Shown piece after piece: positions 61,928-64,000 of a stretch of 64,000 nt of DNA. Made by a program: the position numbers and the translations under genes. Under the pieces are notes generated by a model, which was not told where the DNA came from, did not search any database, and worked only from the letters and a program-made list of their open reading frames with translations. This DNA comes from Gracilaria gracilis (taxonomy: Eukaryota; Rhodophyta; Florideophyceae; Gracilariales; Gracilariaceae): assembly GCA_030374805.1 (NCBI GenBank), contig JARGSG010000021.1, positions 1 through 64,000 of the forward strand. Reading direction: 5' to 3'. The stretch's first letter is position 1, and each line of letters starts with the position of its first letter.

Positions 61928-63048
61928 GGCGGCTGCGGGGAGGACGAGGGGGGGGGAGGGAGGGGATCAGCAGTTGCTATTTAGTGGTGTTAGTGAGGGT
62001 TTTGTAGTGGAAGAGCGGCTTTGGTGGTGAAGTGGATGGAGAATAATGGGAAGGGACTCGATGAGAGAAGAATGATTGAGGGCGTCAGCACATTGTGGTG
62101 CGTGGAATGGAAGGCGGCAGCGATTGGCGCTGCTGACGGGGGCGATGGCGACGGCGCCCAATGAGAAGGCGCGCGGCGCCATGTGAGCAGCGAGCGCTCG
62201 CTGCGAGAGAGCAATCCGTGGCAGCATTTGGCAGTGAAGGGCAGTGGAAGTTGACATCATTGCTGGCAACAAAAACAACAAGTGCAGCCGCGCGCGATGC
62301 AAGGCGCGCGAGCTTTGGGGGGGGGGGGCGGGCAGCAGATGATGACGACGACGGCGCGCGGCCATGACATCATGATGCGCGAAGGGAGGGGGGGGGGGGG
62401 TTGGTCGCTGTGCGTGCGTGGTTTGCGAGCGCGCGTCGCTCGGCGGCGGCGAGGCGGGGCGCGCGCGCGATTAACGAGGTGCGGCGGGAGCGAGCAAGCG
62501 CTTCCGTCATGCGATGCGCGAACGGGAGCAGGGCGCGGAGCGGCGGCGGCAGTCGCGAATGTAGCATCGAGAGGCGAGCGAATGAAAGTGGGGCGGCGAC
62601 CAATTGGAGCGCGCGCGCGTCGATGTGGCGGGAAGCTACGGGCGAGAACAGGTGACGTGTTGGTTGAGCACGCGCGCTGAGGTGGGGTTATGTAGCAGAC
62701 ACACACACACGCACACGCACACGCGTGCATTAAAGACGGGAGCTGATTTGAAGAAGGGGCGGAAAACAGAGCGATTGCGGGCGGGCGCACAGAGACGGCG
62801 GTTGGGGAAGATGGATGAAAAAAAGAGCGCGACGCAATGTGTGTGGCGGCGGCACTCGAGAGAGCTGAGAGCAACTGCAATGGAGCAGATAGATATGATA
62901 TGTATGTACACATTTGAATGAAAAATGACAGTTGAGAGAAGCGTTCACACACTGGACGTCGTCATACGCTTATAAAAAGGGAGCTCGCAATCGCGAGAGG
63001 CGACGGCGCGCGCTCGGGGCGCCAAAAAGGGAGAAAACGGAAAAGAGC

Positions 63049-63092
<44 letters not shown>

Positions 63093-63535
63093 CACTCACA
63101 CAGAGAGCGAGATTACAATGGGTTTGATTGATACAGGAAAGCAAAGCAGTGTTTGTAGTACCAACGATGGTGGTGATGATGATGATGATGACGATGATGG
63201 TGGTGGTGATGAGGATGATGAAGTGTCTATTTTGGGGGGCGGCGGGACTGTTTGCTAGGTTGTTGTTCCAATCAAGTTTATAGGCGATTGATTTTGTTTT
63301 GACAGTTTGAAGACATGACGGTGAGCTGCAGTGGCATAAACATATGGGCGGCGTGCGCGCATGTGCGAGTGCGAGTGCGTGTGTAGTGTAGGACATGTGT
63401 GAGTGTGTGTGCGCGTGCGTGCGCGCGCGCGCGCGCGCGCGCAAGTAGTTTGGGCAGATTGTGATTGTGTGTGTGTGTCGGCGGCGGGGTGAATGAAATG
63501 AAGAGCGAGGTGTTTGTTGGGAGGGGCGGGCGGCG
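61928..63535. promoter_or_regulatory. GC-rich upstream island with microsatellites
   Basis: No gene is seen. It holds G runs (62318-62329 and 62389-62400), a GA run at 63055-63091, GAT/GGT triplets at 63165-63226, GT/GC dinucleotide runs at about 63365-63475, and a long CpG-rich tract upstream of malic enzyme. Confidence 0.5.
63055..63091. repeat. GA dinucleotide microsatellite
   Basis: At least 15 uninterrupted GA units. Confidence 0.9.
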
Positions 63536-63888
63536 GGGGATCAATGATCGTTATTTACACCGCGCGCTCCTGGACGCGGAACAAGAGCAGTGAGCGACTA
63601 AATATATACATTAGAGCGTCTGGCGACTTTTTGCGGGAGATATGTTTGGCGGCGCGAAGGTTGTAGCCACAACAAGAACGCGGTCTCGGGACACGCGCAA
63701 ACGCAACGCCATTGAAAGCAAAGCGGCGCATGCGGGACATGTTTATAGTACCTCTTTTCAAACACACCATGACGATATGCACCAGCACACGGCACGCGCT
63801 CTCAACAGCTGCCGCCAGCCACGCCCTTCCCGCGCTTTTGCGCGCGCGCCGCGTCCATACGCAGCTGCGCCAGATACTCGTGCACGCG

Positions 63889-63920
<32 letters not shown>

Positions 63921-64000
63921 GCCGCCGCCGCCGCAGCAGCAGCAGCAGCGGCGGCTGCTGCTGGGACACGCCACGGCACGCGCTCACGACCGCGCGCGCG
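63536..64000 (-). other. Possible C-terminal end of a gene running off the window
   Basis: On the minus strand a frame open from the window edge passes a CTG/GGC triplet-repeat tract (63885-63962), then reads VHEYLAQLRMDAARAQKRGK, and stops at 63802. The last part looks coding, but the repeat allows open frames in all three phases, so neither frame nor gene is secure. Confidence 0.2.

Noticed and set aside
1-64000. CRISPR array, prophage, operon or bacterial replication origin
   Set aside because: No evenly spaced direct repeats with unique spacers and no phage or operon structure; all evidence is eukaryotic.

Overview
The window is nuclear DNA from a eukaryote. Its genes are mostly single-exon and sit on both strands without operons. 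Several are flanked by very GC/CpG-rich promoter islands. The eukaryotic content includes an initiator tRNA-Met, a TDY-type MAP kinase, two late sterol-biosynthesis enzymes (C5-desaturase and DHCR7), a bestrophin-family gene with two short GT-AG introns, CPSF30, NEDD8, SURF4, bZIP, PIF/Harbinger, Ty1/copia and LINE sequences. Intron poverty, genes of the cholesterol branch, patchy GC content and transposon-rich spacers suggest a red alga, perhaps a florideophyte. That assignment is inference; a stramenopile or another intron-poor alga is not excluded.

Layout. 0-5.5 kb is a graveyard: a frameshifted Harbinger transposase, an eRF3 fragment, a DPH1 pseudogene with four in-frame stops, and broken IAH1-like esterase and APH-like kinase genes. 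5.9-9.7 kb holds intact genes: an orphan protein, an LLPH-like protein and adenylate kinase. 11.4-16.2 kb carries SURF4, a COG0523 metallochaperone GTPase, NEDD8 and CPSF30. All four keep near-perfect protein sequence but are interrupted by many one-base insertions. 18.9-20.5 kb is a prenylcysteine-oxidase-like gene. 20.9-27.3 kb is a full-length Ty1/copia element with 205-bp LTRs that I read as identical, a 5-bp target duplication, and a primer site matching the iMet tRNA gene found at 40.9 kb. 28.6-29.3 kb is a bZIP gene. 30.5-38.5 kb is a gene desert with decayed LINE pieces. 39.2-44.1 kb has a D-2-hydroxyglutarate dehydrogenase, tRNA-iMet, a LINE remnant and the bestrophin. 45.6-53.8 kb is a gene-dense stretch: C5 sterol desaturase, an F-box/Yippee-like protein, DHCR7 and the MAPK. 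55.2-61.9 kb has a secreted Cys-rich protein, a TENA/THI-4-like protein and malic enzyme. The last 2 kb is GC-rich and full of microsatellites.

How the genes relate. C5-desaturase and DHCR7 catalyse consecutive steps of cholesterol synthesis and lie 3.1 kb apart. Other genes are unrelated housekeeping functions: adenine-nucleotide balance, ER export, neddylation, mRNA 3'-end processing, mitochondrial 2-hydroxyacid oxidation and malate decarboxylation. The most important caution is the contrast between long intact genes and the insertion-riddled 11.4-16.2 kb block. That block is either a local consensus-quality problem or a recently dead duplicate, and has to be resolved before any of its four genes is called functional.
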